In this document: in pieces, positions 1 to 9,404 of the stretch | Layout: every line of letters starts with the position of its first letter | Position numbering within the stretch: the stretch's first letter is position 1 | Program-made: the position numbers and the translations under genes | From: Ferruginibacter lapsinanis | GTDB lineage: Bacteria > Bacteroidota > Bacteroidia > Chitinophagales > Chitinophagaceae | Length of the DNA stretch: 64,000 nucleotides | Assembly: GCF_020783315.1 (NCBI RefSeq) | Contig: NZ_CP086063.1 | Coordinates: 3,026,501-3,090,500, forward strand | Direction of reading: 5' to 3' | The notes under the pieces: model-generated | Databases searched by the model: none | What the model was told of the DNA's origin: nothing | Seen by the model: only the letters and a program-made list of their open reading frames with translations

Positions 1-3000
1 GTTGGCCCATTTATATCTGTATATGCTCCTGTCTGAACAGTAAGGTTTCCGGATATTGATGAAGAAGTTCCAAAATTCAACCCTCCGTAATAATCTACAT
101 TATTAAATGTTGTGGTTCCAGAAATAGTACAATACGCCAGAAACCTAACGGAACCTGTAGACGCTGATGCACTAAAACTACCACTGTTTGAAAATGTACT
201 GCCGTAAATACTTAGATTGTATGCTCCCGTCATTGTCAGTGAGGCTCCTGAACTGATAGAAATAGTTTTAGCAAGGGCATTGGCCGATTGTATCTTGGGG
301 AAATAAGTTACACCGGAGGGAATGACCACATCAGTTGTTGAAGTTGGTATCCCACCACACCAGTTCGAAGCATTGTTCCATTCATCCACATAACCAGGCG
401 CACCTCCCAGCCAGGTACCGGTTGCTTTTACGGTAACAGCACCAGACACATTACTGGTGGCTGATGTACAACCACTATTACTGATCACTACATAGTAATA
501 TAACGTTCCTGCAGTTGTAGAAACCGGTGTGTAAGTAGCAGTTTGAGCTCCATTTGAACTACCCAAACCTGTACCGCCGCTATTAGAACTACTCGTATTA
601 CTGTACCATTGATAACTGAGATTGGTACCACTTGAAGTTGCTACCGAAAGAGATGTTGTTCCTGATCCCTGACACAAAGATTGCGTGCCGGTTGGATGAG
701 TGCTTATCACTGGAGCAACATTAATAGTAAGTGTTTTGCTACTTGTAACTGTTGTACTTGTACATGTACCATTACCTGTAGATGATAAAGTGATCGTTAC
801 ACTACCGGCAGAAATATCTGCTGCACTTGGTGTGTATGTACAAGTGGTCAAAGAGTTGGCATTGGCAAAAGTTCCTGTTCCGCTTGATGTCCATACTATT
901 GAAGAATAGTTTGTTGCACTAGACCCTGCTGTAATATTTACTGCACCACTGGTTGAGCATGTTGTTACTGCTGTACCGGATACAGCTGTAACAGTACTTG
1001 AATTGGTATTGGTGAAAGATAAAATATAATAATTACCACTATTGTTATCAGTATATACATCGGTAGTACCGGGGCAACTTGAGGCACTCGGATTTCCTGA
1101 AAAAGTAAAATATATTGCTATCTTATAAGTACCTGTTGCTAATCCGCACAAAACATTCAGGTTAAGACTTGTTGCACCCAATGCCTGTGCCTGCGGTGAT
1201 GAGCCTCCTGTTGTGGGACCTGTACCTCCCGTACCTCCGGAGGTCAAACTAACTGTACCCCATGTAGATGGTGATGAGGCCGAAGGATAAATACTATAAT
1301 ACATTGTACCACTACAAATACTCTGAGCATTATTTCTTGTGGTATACAAACGTACATCATTCATAAAAAAGTTATTGGTACTTACATTCGCTCCATTAAA
1401 AGTAGTAGACCCCTGCCCTCCCGAACCATTTTTATAATACCCTACAGATCCTACATAAACATAAAAATCAGTGATGCTCCATGCAGGTGCAGCTGCAATT
1501 GTTTGCTGACCACCAGCATTAATTGTTCCCACAGTAGAAGATATTGCTGTAGAAAAAGTAAGATTACTAAATGCCAGTGCAGGCGTTACCGTTATAGTAT
1601 GATTAACTGTTGCACCAGATGCCACATCCGCAGTGATCCAGAAATATCCTGTATTTCCGGCTGTTAAGGCCTGAGATAACCCTGAAAAAGTTTGCGGACT
1701 GGTATTGGATGGCGTGGAAATAGTGCTTAATAAATTCGTTGTAGCAAAAGTGCTGCTGGTAGTGTAGTACAATTTGAAATTGGTAAAATCACTCCCATTG
1801 TAACTGCCGGAATTAGGAAATGTGACTGCGGTCAATGTTGTACCGGCTGCTGTTACCGCCAATTTAAAATTATAAATGATGTTATTTGTTGTAGTAGCCA
1901 GAATATTAGCCGCACCAACTGTACTAATTTCACTTAATGTAACCGCAGGAGTTGCTGCCACTATAGTTTGTCTCCCTCCGGGATTAATGGTGCCTACTGT
2001 TTGCGTTGGAGCAACAGCAAATGTAAGATTACTAAATGCCAATGCAGAAGTAACAGTAATAGTATTACCTATAGTGGCTCCGGATTGGACATCAGCAGTT
2101 ACCCAAAAATAACCTGTACTACCCGAATTGATCGTTTGTGAAAGTGATCCAAATGTTTGCGACGTGGCATTTGCAGGGGAAGCTATTGTACTGATAACTG
2201 ACGCTGTACCAAAAGAACTAGATGTAGCACTATACCAGAGTTTTAAATTAGTAAGGTCCCCGGATGCATATGTATTGTCAGAACCGCTTGCAGTTGGAAT
2301 CACCACCTGGGTCAATTGCGTTGAAGAGGTAGTAACCGCCAGTTGAAAATTATAAATGATGTTGCTGGTAGATGCTGTTGCAATGTTTGCCGCAGCAATT
2401 GTACTGATTCCGCTCAACGTAACAGCGGCCGGCGTGGCAGAAGCAACTGTATATGACCAGATACTCCCGTTCTCGCCGGATTGGGTCTGTACTCTTAGTG
2501 CCAGGTAATCCGCATTGGCGGCAGCAGGCGAAGAACTATTACTCGTAAATACATAATAAGACACTGTTTTACCTGCAGTATTAAAAGCAGCAGGAATTGT
2601 AGCTGTACCCACACCACTCGAAAACCCGGTAACCTGCACTACATTGTAATCACTTGCAAAATTGTCGCTTGAATATCTGACATAGGCATATTCACCCGAT
2701 TGAGGGTCTGCTGATAAAGAAACAGTGACTGTTACATTATTCCCTGCAACTACAGACCCCGAAGTTGGTGATTGCGTTGGTGCCGAACTAAAAGTTGTGG
2801 GATTATACGTAGTTTCTAAAATAGAAAAATCATTACTGCTGCTGTTATTGCTTCCAATTACAAAAGTGTAATAGTTATTTGTGGTGCTTGCAAAATAAAT
2901 ATCTGACCCTCCGTTATAAACCGCACCATTGGTGATCCTGCTATTTTTAGTGTAATCCGTTCCACTTGATGCTGTCCACTTGGGGCTATAGTTACCTGCT

Positions 3001-3212
3001 GCCGTATTGAATAAAACCTGTTTTGATGATCCTCCGGTTTTCTGTGCTCTGAACATCAATGTGCTACCACGTCTTGCAGAGAATGTACCCATATTATTTA
3101 CCCAACTACCTGTTCTCCAATTGCCCTCAACATTTGCAGGCTGCGCTATCGCAACCATTGCAAAAATCTCAAGCAAGAACAACATGAATAGTATGCGTAT
3201 ATTTCTCTTCAT
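1..3212 (-). CDS. Giant secreted Ig/PKD-like surface protein, N-terminal part (runs off left edge)
   Basis: The reverse strand is open from an ATG at 3212 to the window edge, about 1070 codons with no stop, so the C-terminus is missing. It starts with a signal peptide (MKRNIRILFMLFLLEIFAMV, then AIAQ). Long Ser/Thr/Gly-rich beta modules follow. Two consecutive copies of a roughly 140-residue module share phrases such as NIIYNFQLAVT, GYFWVTADV and ALAFSNLTF (about 1500-2400). Towards the left edge come Ig/PKD-like stretches with the pattern SYQWYSNT and paired cysteines. No enzyme motif is visible. By analogy with such Bacteroidota proteins it is probably exported by T9SS and displayed or released, but the sorting domain would lie outside the window. 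Function unknown; an adhesin or matrix role is inference. Confidence 0.8.
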   Translation of the reverse strand, partial: MKRNIRILFMLFLLEIFAMVAIAQPANVEGNWRTGSWVNNMGTFSARRGSTLMFRAQKTGGSSKQVLFNTAAGNYSPKWTASSGTDYTKNSRITNGAVYNGGSDIYFASTTNNYYTFVIGSNNSSSNDFSILETTYNPTTFSSAPTQSPTSGSVVAGNNVTVTVSLSADPQSGEYAYVRYSSDNFASDYNVVQVTGFSSGVGTATIPAAFNTAGKTVSYYVFTSNSSSPAAANADYLALRVQTQSGENGSIWSYTVASATPAAVTLSGISTIAAANIATASTSNIIYNFQLAVTTSSTQLTQVVIPTASGSDNTYASGDLTNLKLWYSATSSSFGTASVISTIASPANATSQTFGSLSQTINSGSTGYFWVTADVQSGATIGNTITVTSALAFSNLTFAVAPTQTVGTINPGGRQTIVAATPAVTLSEISTVGAANILATTTNNIIYNFKLAVTAAGTTLTAVTFPNSGSYNGSDFTNFKLYYTTSSTFATTNLLSTISTPSNTSPQTFSGLSQALTAGNTGYFWITADVASGATVNHTITVTPALAFSNLTFSTAISSTVGTINAGGQQTIAAAPAWSITDFYVYVGSVGYYKNGSGGQGSTTFNGANVSTNNFFMNDVRLYTTRNNAQSICSGTMYYSIYPSASSPSTWGTVSLTSGGTGGTGPTTGGSSPQAQALGATSLNLNVLCGLATGTYKIAIYFTFSGNPSASSCPGTTDVYTDNNSGNYYILSFTNTNSSTVTAVSGTAVTTCSTSGAVNITAGSSATNYSSIVWTSSGTGTFANANSLTTCTYTPSAADISAGSVTITLSSTGNGTCTSTTVTSSKTLTINVAPVISTHPTGTQSLCQGSGTTSLSVATSSGTNLSYQWYSNTSSSNSGGTGLGSSNGAQTATYTPVSTTAGTLYYYVVISNSGCTSATSNVSGAVTVKATGTWLGGAPGYVDEWNNASNWCGGIPTSTTDVVIPSGVTYFPKIQSANALAKTISISSGASLTMTGAYNLSIYGSTFSNSGSFSASASTGSVRFLAYCTISGTTTFNNVDYYGGLNFGTSSSISGNLTVQTGAYTDINGP

Positions 3213-3605
3213 ATAAAAAGCAAACTCCTACTAAGCTTTAAAGCAATTAAAATTTAAAAAATAAAAAGTTCTGCGTTAACTGCAAACCTGTCATAAGTAT
3301 TTAAATACTTACACAGAAATTCTATTAATCGTTATAACAAAATCCTTTCAATTGGCAATTATTCATAGGATATTTTCAAACCATATATAGATCAGCGAAG
3401 AATGGCTCAGGCTACATGGTAAGCAAAGGTTGATTGTGTAATAATTACACATTGTTTTCCTAACAAACTTACGTATTTTTTTTTGATAAAATGTGGGAGA
3501 TTGACAGAAATAAATTTGTTCTGGATACTTAAGTAACCCTATATAAATATTTTATATGATTGATTACCAGTATAGATGGTAAGTGGTTACTGTAAATAAA
3601 TGACT
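3213..3605. other. Intergenic region with an 18-bp perfect palindrome
   Basis: This is 393 bp of AT-rich DNA between the kdgK stop and the start of the giant protein. It contains a perfect 18-bp palindrome, TAAGTATTTAAATACTTA at 3294-3311, about 80 bp upstream of the giant gene's ATG. A TAAGTTTG (-7-like, minus strand) lies at 3464-3471, without a convincing -33 element. No other gene-like signal was seen. Confidence 0.45.
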
Positions 3606-4628
3606 TTAGGAAACGGTATGTTTGTCGATTTTAGTAATTGTGAGGACTTCTTGCTCAGTGGCATCGCCGAATTCCTGTAATTTTCCGAAGGCTGCTGCAG
3701 TAGCATAATTGACAATATCCTGCGGTGCGTTATTATTGTATAATCCATAGATCAGACCTGCCATGAAGCAATCACCGCTACCACTCCTGTCTGCCACACC
3801 GGTACAGGTAAATTCATTGGAATTATATTGTTTACCATCAGTGTATAAACTGGTGTAGTATAATATATTGTTGGCCTCACTATCAAACCTGAAAGTGTTA
3901 GCAACAGTTTTGCATTTGGGAAATCGTTTTATTATTGCTTCAGATGTAACTTTTGCATGATCCAAATACGCCTGTTTACTTTTTTTATCATGAATTTTTT
4001 CATCAACCGGAATGCCCAACAAAGTATTTGCACTCCAGATATTACCCATTATCACATCACAATATTCAACGAGTTGAGGCATTACTTCAATAGGCTGCTT
4101 GCCGTATTTCCATAACCTGGAACGGTAATTTAAATCAATAGAAATAGTGATATTTTTTTTGCTTGCAGCTTCCAGTGCTTCCAAACATACATCTGCAACA
4201 CTTGCATTAAGCGCCGGGCTGATAGCCGAAAAATTAAACCAGGAAACGCCTGCCAGAACCTTATCCCAGTCTATCATGCCACGTTTTAATTCAGAGAAAG
4301 AAGAATGGTCTCTATCATATACCATGCTGCCTTTCAGATCAGCACCACGTTCCAGATAGTATAGTCCAATACGATTGCCGGAATAGATAACCGAAGAGGT
4401 GAATATTCCCTTTAATTCCAGGTAATGTACCATGTGCCTACTCATAAAGTTATCCGGCAAAACTGTACAGTATTTTACCGGAACATCCCAACCTGCCAAT
4501 GCTGTGGCAACATTTGCTTCTGCTCCACCTACAAATAATTGCATAGGTTGCTTATCTGATGATGCTACACTGTTAGGAGAAATACGCAGCAACAGTTCTC
4601 CAAAACACAATACTTTTTGTTTAGCCAT
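3606..4628 (-). CDS. kdgK: 2-keto-3-deoxygluconate kinase (PfkB family)
   Basis: This 340-residue PfkB/ribokinase-family sugar kinase should phosphorylate 2-keto-3-deoxygluconate (KDG) to KDPG in the cytoplasm. The N-terminal CFGELLLRISP and GGAEANVATALAGW segments are typical of KDG kinases. The C-terminal anion-hole and catalytic-base motif is GSGDCFMAGLIYGL, with Asp in GSGD. It is the last gene of the minus-strand pectin locus, 137 bp after uxaC, and takes the KDG made by both the UxaA and KduD branches. The specific substrate rests on context as much as sequence. No KDPG aldolase follows it, so that step must be encoded elsewhere. Confidence 0.88.
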   Translation of the reverse strand: MAKQKVLCFGELLLRISPNSVASSDKQPMQLFVGGAEANVATALAGWDVPVKYCTVLPDNFMSRHMVHYLELKGIFTSSVIYSGNRIGLYYLERGADLKGSMVYDRDHSSFSELKRGMIDWDKVLAGVSWFNFSAISPALNASVADVCLEALEAASKKNITISIDLNYRSRLWKYGKQPIEVMPQLVEYCDVIMGNIWSANTLLGIPVDEKIHDKKSKQAYLDHAKVTSEAIIKRFPKCKTVANTFRFDSEANNILYYTSLYTDGKQYNSNEFTCTGVADRSGSGDCFMAGLIYGLYNNNAPQDIVNYATAAAFGKLQEFGDATEQEVLTITKIDKHTVS

Positions 4629-4700
4629 ACTATTGGAATTTCACTAGAATTTACAAAGCAATTATATATCTACAAGCATATTGTTCAGAACTTCATTAAG

Positions 4701-4739
4701 TACAAAGTTTACAGAGAGTTGCTTTCTGTAAACTTTGTA
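4701..4739. repeat. Intergenic hairpin between uxaC and kdgK
   Basis: A perfect 15-bp inverted repeat (TACAAAGTTTACAGA) is separated by a 9-nt loop. It lies between the uxaC stop and the kdgK start on the minus strand. There is no clear U-tract, so it is not a classical terminator. It could be an mRNA-stabilising or processing hairpin, or a dispersed palindromic repeat. It resembles the hairpin at about 18650-18713 in its TTTACA(CA)GAG arm. Confidence 0.6.
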
Positions 4740-4765
4740 TATATAATGACGCCTTGAGATCCGGA

Positions 4766-6175
4766 TTATTTTACTCCAAATCCAAAATACTGATTGGCAT
4801 TATTGAAACAGATATCCTGGATCACTTTACCAACCCATTCAATGTTATTTGGGATTTCGCCGTTTTCAATTTCTTCACCAAACATGTTACACAAGATCCT
4901 TCTGAAATATTCGTGTCTTGGATAACTCATAAAACTACGGCTATCTGTTAACATTCCTACAAACTTGCTCACTAATCCCATGTTAGACAATGCATTCAAT
5001 TGTTTAACCATGCCATCTTTCTGATCAAGGAACCACCAGCCACTACCAAACTGTATTTTACCTGCAACACTACCATCATTGAAGTTTCCAATCATGGTTG
5101 CCATCAACTCGTTATCGGCAGGATTTAAATTGTACAATATAGTTTTAGCCAACTGATCCGTTGTATCGAGTTTGCCTAAGAATTTAGCCAATGCTTTGCC
5201 CTGACTGAAATCTCCGATAGAATCCCATCCTGTATCAGCACCTAACAAACGCATCATACGAGCATTATTGTTACGTAAAGCTCCTAAATGATATTGTTGT
5301 ACCCAACCTTTTTCATGATCCCATTTAGCAAAATCAACCAGCATAGCCGATTTGAATTTAAGATTTTCTTCATAACTAACGTTAGTACCTGAACGAAGTT
5401 TTGCAAAAATATTCTTTATCTCGGTATCAGTGTAATCCTCTGCATATATCTGCTCTAGTCCATGATCAGATACAGATGCTCCCATCGATGCAAAGAAATC
5501 ATGCCTGTTTTTCAATGCTTTCAAATAATCATCATAAGATGATACTGAAATATTGGATGCGGCTTCGACTTTAGCAACATATGCATTGAATGCCGCAGCA
5601 TCATCACAATTCATCGCTTTATCAGGACGAAAAGCCGGTAATATTTTTATTTCAAAATTATCATCTGCAATCTTTTTATGATGTTCTAAAGAATCAATAG
5701 GATCATCTGTAGTACAAAGCACTTTTACATTTGCTTTACGCAATAAATTACGAACAGAATACTCCGGTGTAATTAATTTAGCTGAAGCTTCATCGTAAAT
5801 TTCTTTTGCGGTATCTGCAGATAAGATCTTAGTGATATTGTAATAACGTTGTAATTCAAGGTGAGTCCAGTGATACAACGGATTACGTAAAGTATAAGGC
5901 ACAGTAGCTGCCCATTTCTCGAATTTTTCAAAATCGGATTTATCACCAGTGCAATAGCTTTCATCTATACCGTTGGTACGCATAGCACGCCATTTATAAT
6001 GATCGCCATATAACCAAACCTGCGTAAGGTTTTTAAAATTAATATCATTCGCTATTTGATCAGGAGGTAAATGATTATGATAGTCAATCACAGGCATTTG
6101 TTTGGCAAACTCATGATACAGTTTTTCTGCTGTTTTATTTTGCAGTAAGAAATTCTCGTCTAAGAAATTTTTCAT
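4766..6175 (-). CDS. uxaC: Glucuronate/galacturonate isomerase (uronate isomerase)
   Basis: This 469-residue protein matches the usual UxaC length. It converts D-galacturonate to D-tagaturonate (and glucuronate to fructuronate), the first cytoplasmic step of the isomerase pathway. The N-terminal PVIDYHNHLPP carries the HxH metal motif of this amidohydrolase-superfamily enzyme. Further family-typical segments are LCTTDDPIDSLEHH, GWVQQYHLGALRNNN and the C-terminal SYPRHEYFRRILCNMFGEE. The ATG at 6175 lies 30 bp after the uxaA stop, consistent with one operon. No unusual features. Confidence 0.95.
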   Translation of the reverse strand: MKNFLDENFLLQNKTAEKLYHEFAKQMPVIDYHNHLPPDQIANDINFKNLTQVWLYGDHYKWRAMRTNGIDESYCTGDKSDFEKFEKWAATVPYTLRNPLYHWTHLELQRYYNITKILSADTAKEIYDEASAKLITPEYSVRNLLRKANVKVLCTTDDPIDSLEHHKKIADDNFEIKILPAFRPDKAMNCDDAAAFNAYVAKVEAASNISVSSYDDYLKALKNRHDFFASMGASVSDHGLEQIYAEDYTDTEIKNIFAKLRSGTNVSYEENLKFKSAMLVDFAKWDHEKGWVQQYHLGALRNNNARMMRLLGADTGWDSIGDFSQGKALAKFLGKLDTTDQLAKTILYNLNPADNELMATMIGNFNDGSVAGKIQFGSGWWFLDQKDGMVKQLNALSNMGLVSKFVGMLTDSRSFMSYPRHEYFRRILCNMFGEEIENGEIPNNIEWVGKVIQDICFNNANQYFGFGVK

Positions 6176-6205
6176 CTTAATTTATTTTTAGTTAGTCGTT
6201 TTATA

Positions 6206-7846
6206 TTATAAACTCACGCCTCTTTTCCATGGAATGAAATCATCCTGATTTAATAAAACAGCTTTTGGAATTACTTCCCCGCTTGCTGCTTTTATACAAT
6301 ACTCCAGAATATCTTCCCCCATTTGCTCAATGGTTTTATCACCTTCAACTACCGGTCCGCAATCAATATCGATGATATCATTCATGCGTTTAGTTAAGTT
6401 ACTATTGGTAGATACTTTTATAACGGGACATACAGGATTTCCTGTAGGCGTTCCTAATCCTGTAGTAAATAAGATCAATGTAGCACCACTACCTGCTTTA
6501 CCTGTAGTTGCTTCCACGTCATTACCCGGCGTACATACTAAATTCAACCCTGGTTTTACTGCAGGCTCTGTATAATCTAACACATCTACTACCGGGGAAG
6601 TACCGCCTTTTTTGGCAGCGCCTGCACTTTTGATCGCATCAGTTATTAAGCCGTCTTTAATATTTCCAGGAGATGGATTCATATGAAAACCAGATCCTAC
6701 TCTAAGTGCGGAGTCACTATATGCTTTCATTAAAGAAATGAATTTTTTTGCAGCATCTTCATTGATCGTTCTATCGATCAACTCCTGTTCTACACCACAT
6801 AATTCCGGAAATTCTGCCAATAACACTTTACCTCCTAATGCCACTAAAAGATCAGAGCAATAGCCAACCGACGGATTTGCAGATATACCACTAAATCCAT
6901 CGCTGCCACCGCATTTTACACCCAATACCAATTTATCTAATGATGCAGGTTTACGCTCAAATTTATTGATCTCTATCAACCCTAAAAAAGTTTGTTTGAT
7001 AGCATCAGAAATTAATTGTTCTTCGCTCTGAGATTGTTGTTGCTCATAAATATATACAGGCTTATCAAATTTCGGATTGCGCTCTTTTAAGTCTGCGGTA
7101 AAATCACCTACTTGTAAATTCTGACAACCTAAACTTAATACTGTTACACCAGCAACATTCGGATGATCAGCGTACGAAGCCAATAGCTTACTCAACACTG
7201 CCGCATCCTGACGTATACCTCCGCAGCCTCCCTGATGATTCAAAAACTTGATACCATCAACATTTTTAAAAGGTCTGTTCTTTGCCACATCAATTGTAGG
7301 TGAAAGATCAAGATTATTGATATCCTCACCTTTTTTGAAAGCTTCTACCAGTTGATGAGCATATGATTTATATTTTTCGGTTACTGCATAGCCCAATTCA
7401 TTGTGCAGCGCCTCACGGATCACATCCATATTCCTGTTTTCGCAAAAAACCGTAGGAATAAACAACCAATAGTTGGCTGTACCTACTCTTCCATCAGTTC
7501 TGTGATATCCGTTAAAAGTACGTCCTGCGAATTTTGATACATCCGGTGGAGTCCATGTAAAATGAGATGGACGGAAAACATACGGATCTGCTGCATGTTT
7601 TAAATTATCGGTAGACATACGTGTGCCTGCTGCCAGGTCATACTGAACCTTTCCGACCAATACGCCGTACATAGTTACCGCCTCACCTTGTTTCATGTCT
7701 TTTTCATAAAACTTATGTTTAGCAGCCACATCTTCCAATAGCGTATATTTATTACCGTTATATTCAACTACATCCCCTTTTTTCAAGTCTGTTAATGCCA
7801 CAATAACATTATCACCCTGATTAACTTTTAAAACTTTTTGTTTCAT
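6206..7846 (-). CDS. uxaA: Altronate dehydratase, full-length
   Basis: This 546-residue altronate dehydratase dehydrates D-altronate to 2-keto-3-deoxygluconate. The N-terminal SAF-type domain (about residues 1-95, with VALTDLKKGDVV) is fused to the large catalytic domain (NGYHRTDGRVGTANYWLFIP, HQGGCGGIRQDA, LGVKCGGSDGFSGISANPS). The cysteine-containing GGCGG and KCGGSD motifs are family hallmarks. It starts 7 bp after the uxaB stop, indicating cotranscription and probably coupled translation. Confidence 0.95.
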   Translation of the reverse strand: MKQKVLKVNQGDNVIVALTDLKKGDVVEYNGNKYTLLEDVAAKHKFYEKDMKQGEAVTMYGVLVGKVQYDLAAGTRMSTDNLKHAADPYVFRPSHFTWTPPDVSKFAGRTFNGYHRTDGRVGTANYWLFIPTVFCENRNMDVIREALHNELGYAVTEKYKSYAHQLVEAFKKGEDINNLDLSPTIDVAKNRPFKNVDGIKFLNHQGGCGGIRQDAAVLSKLLASYADHPNVAGVTVLSLGCQNLQVGDFTADLKERNPKFDKPVYIYEQQQSQSEEQLISDAIKQTFLGLIEINKFERKPASLDKLVLGVKCGGSDGFSGISANPSVGYCSDLLVALGGKVLLAEFPELCGVEQELIDRTINEDAAKKFISLMKAYSDSALRVGSGFHMNPSPGNIKDGLITDAIKSAGAAKKGGTSPVVDVLDYTEPAVKPGLNLVCTPGNDVEATTGKAGSGATLILFTTGLGTPTGNPVCPVIKVSTNSNLTKRMNDIIDIDCGPVVEGDKTIEQMGEDILEYCIKAASGEVIPKAVLLNQDDFIPWKRGVSL

Positions 7847-7853
7847 AATTTCT

Positions 7854-9368
7854 TTAAGCTAAAATTTTACTTTTCTGGATATTTTTAATTGCGGCCAATG
7901 CACCATTGGTCACTATTTCATTTAATTGCTCCTGCACTGCTTCAGTAAAGCCAGGTAGGTTGTTTAGATCCTGTCCCCAGTAAGCTGTATTCCCTAATAC
8001 GTCAACTACCAATTCATTGTCTGACAATTGTTGTCTTTCAAAATAGTAAGCAGCTTTGTCATCAGTTATAGGATATTCACTTCCGTTAGCAATACCAAAA
8101 TATTTATTACCATCTTTTTTCACGGCTTTCATGAATTGAATATATGCCGCAACACCTAATGTCATTAGTTCCGGTACTTTGTTAAATACACTGATATATT
8201 GTCCGAATAAAGCCACTACCCTCATTTCTATCTTTTGTGTATAGTTTCCGGCAATACTTAACCATTGGTGTTCAATATTAGGATTGGCAAAACGATCCAA
8301 TACACTATCAGCAAATATTTCAGCTTCGGCCGCATCTATTTTGTAAGGAATTGCCGGAGCAATTTCTTTTTTCATCAGGTCAGATACAAATCCGCAAACC
8401 GTTTTGTCAGCCATTGCAGCCTTAACGGTATTAAAACCAGCCAGGTATGCCAATGCACAACTAAGCGTATGTGTTCCGTTCAATAAACGCAATTTCAATT
8501 CTTTATGTTTGGTGATACTTGGAACAATAGCCACTCCTGGATCTACCTGTGCAAATGACAACACTGATTTCACGTGTTCATCGCCTTCAATTGCCCATAA
8601 GCGATACACTTCACTCATGATCAACAGGTCATCTGTATATCCAAGTTGTTTTTCGATTGCTGCTTTAGCATCCGCTGCTGGTTTACCGGGAACGATCCTG
8701 TCAACAAGTGTATTACAAAATGTATTAGATGTTTCCAGCCATTCGATGAATGAAGCATCTAACCCATTCAAATGCGCCTGTTCAATAACAATTGATTCAA
8801 GTTTTTTACCATTATCAGAGATCAATTCGGTAGGTACTATCACCATACCGCTTTGTTTGCTGCCATCAAAAGCTTTATATCTTTCAAATAAGAAGGCTAA
8901 TAATTTTCCGGGGAAAGAAACCGGAGGATGCTTACGAATATCATCATTTACCAGTTCGATGCCAATTTCAGTTGTATTAGAAACAACGATCTGCAAGTTA
9001 GGATTATGTGCACACTCTAATACTTTATCCCACTCTTCAGCGGCAGACAATACTCTGCTGATGGATGAATTGATAATATTCTCTTCTACAGGTTTTCCAT
9101 TTTCCAATCCACGAACACAAAGCGTATACAAACTGTCTTGTTTTTCAAAAGCAGCAGCATCTCCACCTGAAGTAGATTTCACAATTACTATCCTGCCATT
9201 AAAAACACCCTTGCGGTTTGCCTTATCAATGAAATAGTCGGGTAACCCACGTAATAAAACGCCGGTACCAAACTGGAGCACTTTTTCAGGCAGATCGAAA
9301 ATTGCTTCGTCAGGTTTCTGTACATTCTCTGATGGAATGTTCTTTAAGGTGTATCTTGAAAGTATCAT
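7854..9368 (-). CDS. uxaB: Tagaturonate reductase (altronate oxidoreductase)
   Basis: This 504-residue member of the polyol/mannitol-type dehydrogenase family reduces D-tagaturonate to D-altronate with NAD(P)H. The N-terminal nucleotide-binding region VLQFGTGVLLRGLPDYFIDKA is followed by VSNTTEIGI, and the catalytic-domain signature is KLRLLNGTHTLSCALAYLAG (Lys/Asn/His). It is immediately upstream of uxaA, and the order uxaB-uxaA-uxaC gives all three galacturonate steps. The choice of tagaturonate rather than fructuronate (UxuB) rests on similarity to UxaB-type sequences and on the galacturonan context. Confidence 0.92.
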   Translation of the reverse strand: MILSRYTLKNIPSENVQKPDEAIFDLPEKVLQFGTGVLLRGLPDYFIDKANRKGVFNGRIVIVKSTSGGDAAAFEKQDSLYTLCVRGLENGKPVEENIINSSISRVLSAAEEWDKVLECAHNPNLQIVVSNTTEIGIELVNDDIRKHPPVSFPGKLLAFLFERYKAFDGSKQSGMVIVPTELISDNGKKLESIVIEQAHLNGLDASFIEWLETSNTFCNTLVDRIVPGKPAADAKAAIEKQLGYTDDLLIMSEVYRLWAIEGDEHVKSVLSFAQVDPGVAIVPSITKHKELKLRLLNGTHTLSCALAYLAGFNTVKAAMADKTVCGFVSDLMKKEIAPAIPYKIDAAEAEIFADSVLDRFANPNIEHQWLSIAGNYTQKIEMRVVALFGQYISVFNKVPELMTLGVAAYIQFMKAVKKDGNKYFGIANGSEYPITDDKAAYYFERQQLSDNELVVDVLGNTAYWGQDLNNLPGFTEAVQEQLNEIVTNGALAAIKNIQKSKILA

Positions 9369-9404
9369 AACAAGGGGGTTTATTATTTAGTTTTTATTAA
9401 TTAT

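Noticed and set aside
8404-9237. 277-codon plus-strand frame opposite uxaB
   Set aside because: It lies entirely inside the clearly recognisable uxaB gene on the other strand and shows no family features.
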